From an uncultured Gammaproteobacteria bacterium (GTDB lineage Bacteria > Pseudomonadota > Gammaproteobacteria > SZUA-140), in contig CALZIG010000289.1 in assembly GCA_945787585.1 (NCBI GenBank), positions 1 through 6,134 on the forward strand: a DNA stretch of 6,134 bases, written 5' to 3'. Below the pieces are notes generated by a model. It did no database searches, had not been told where the DNA came from, and worked only from the letters and a program-made list of their open reading frames with translations. Every line of letters starts with the position of its first letter. Within the stretch, counting starts at the first letter, position 1. Position numbers and translations under genes: made by a program. Positions 5,864 to 6,134 of this stretch are shown here, piece by piece.

Positions 5864-6134
5864 GTGAAGTGATCATCCCAGGTGACGATAACCACAGCCC
5901 CGCCACTGACCCGTTACTGTTGAATATCGCTAACTATGTTTACGGCGACCTCAGTGCGAGCGACGAGGCGATTGAGACCGCCCGCTACGCACTGTTTGAT
6001 GCGCTCGGTTGCGGTATCCTCGCGCTGCAAATGGATGAGTGCCGTCAACGACTCGGGCCAATCGTGCCCGGGGCAACACTCACCAATGGCGTTCCGATCC
6101 CAGGCACAGATTACCTGCTCGACCCACTCCAGGC
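5860..6134 (+). CDS. prpD: 2-methylcitrate dehydratase PrpD (5' part, truncated by window end)
   Basis: PrpD is the cofactor-free MmgE/PrpD-family enzyme that dehydrates 2-methylcitrate to 2-methyl-cis-aconitate. The window holds the first 91 complete codons. Their translation contains [20 protein letters not shown], then [29 protein letters not shown] and DYLLDPLQA, which match in order the N-terminal helical domain of E. coli PrpD as I recall it (TLGCG, LLGPIVPG, PNGVRVPGT, QLDPVQA). The active-site part lies beyond the window. The ATG at 5860 overlaps the prpC stop as ATGA, so translation is probably coupled. A PrpD here implies the enterobacterial-type route rather than the AcnD/PrpF pair, although genes further downstream cannot be seen. 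Confidence 0.93.
   Translation, partial: MSEVIIPGDDNHSPATDPLLLNIANYVYGDLSASDEAIETARYALFDALGCGILALQMDECRQRLGPIVPGATLTNGVPIPGTDYLLDPLQ

Overview
The window looks like a chromosomal segment of a proteobacterium, most likely a gammaproteobacterium. The basis is close protein-level resemblance to PrpB, PrpC and PrpD of the enterobacterial type, and to a two-subunit E1 plus E2 2-oxoacid dehydrogenase of the kind I recall from Xanthomonas and relatives. No species can be named from the sequence alone. Coding DNA is moderately GC-rich and genes are packed tightly on the + strand. No mobile element, tRNA, rRNA or CRISPR array is visible.

Layout. (1) Positions 1-328 hold the 3' end of an upstream gene, probably the C-terminal tail of an acyl-CoA dehydrogenase-like protein. 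Its frame is closed by a stop at 5-7, so it is either a short ORF or a frameshifted/broken copy. (2) Positions 329-643 are a noncoding, AT-rich spacer with several small inverted repeats. It is the only large gap and the natural place for the operon promoter and operators. (3) Positions 644-3865 encode a 2-oxoacid dehydrogenase complex: E1 alpha, E1 beta and E2, with overlapping ends. (4) Positions 3886-6134 encode the methylcitrate cycle: prpB (methylisocitrate lyase), prpC (2-methylcitrate synthase) and the first 91 codons of prpD (2-methylcitrate dehydratase), which runs off the window.

How it fits together. All six genes from 644 onward are co-directional, and the only gap is 20 bp (E2 to prpB). 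The other junctions overlap by 8, 4, 17 and 4 bases, so this is almost certainly one operon. The best inference is that the dehydrogenase makes acyl-CoAs from branched-chain 2-oxoacids. Isoleucine and valine degradation yields propionyl-CoA, which PrpC, PrpD and PrpB convert with oxaloacetate to succinate and pyruvate. An alternative is that the dehydrogenase is a pyruvate dehydrogenase consuming the pyruvate released by PrpB. The sequence does not settle substrate specificity. No E3 (lipoamide dehydrogenase) gene is present in the window.

Nothing here is a clearly novel system. The points worth a second look are the joining of the two pathways in one operon, a Thr in place of the usual catalytic Asp of the E2 motif, a small deletion in PrpB beside its metal-binding site, a five-codon mini-ORF abutting prpB, and unexplained inverted repeats in the leader and in the E2 linker.
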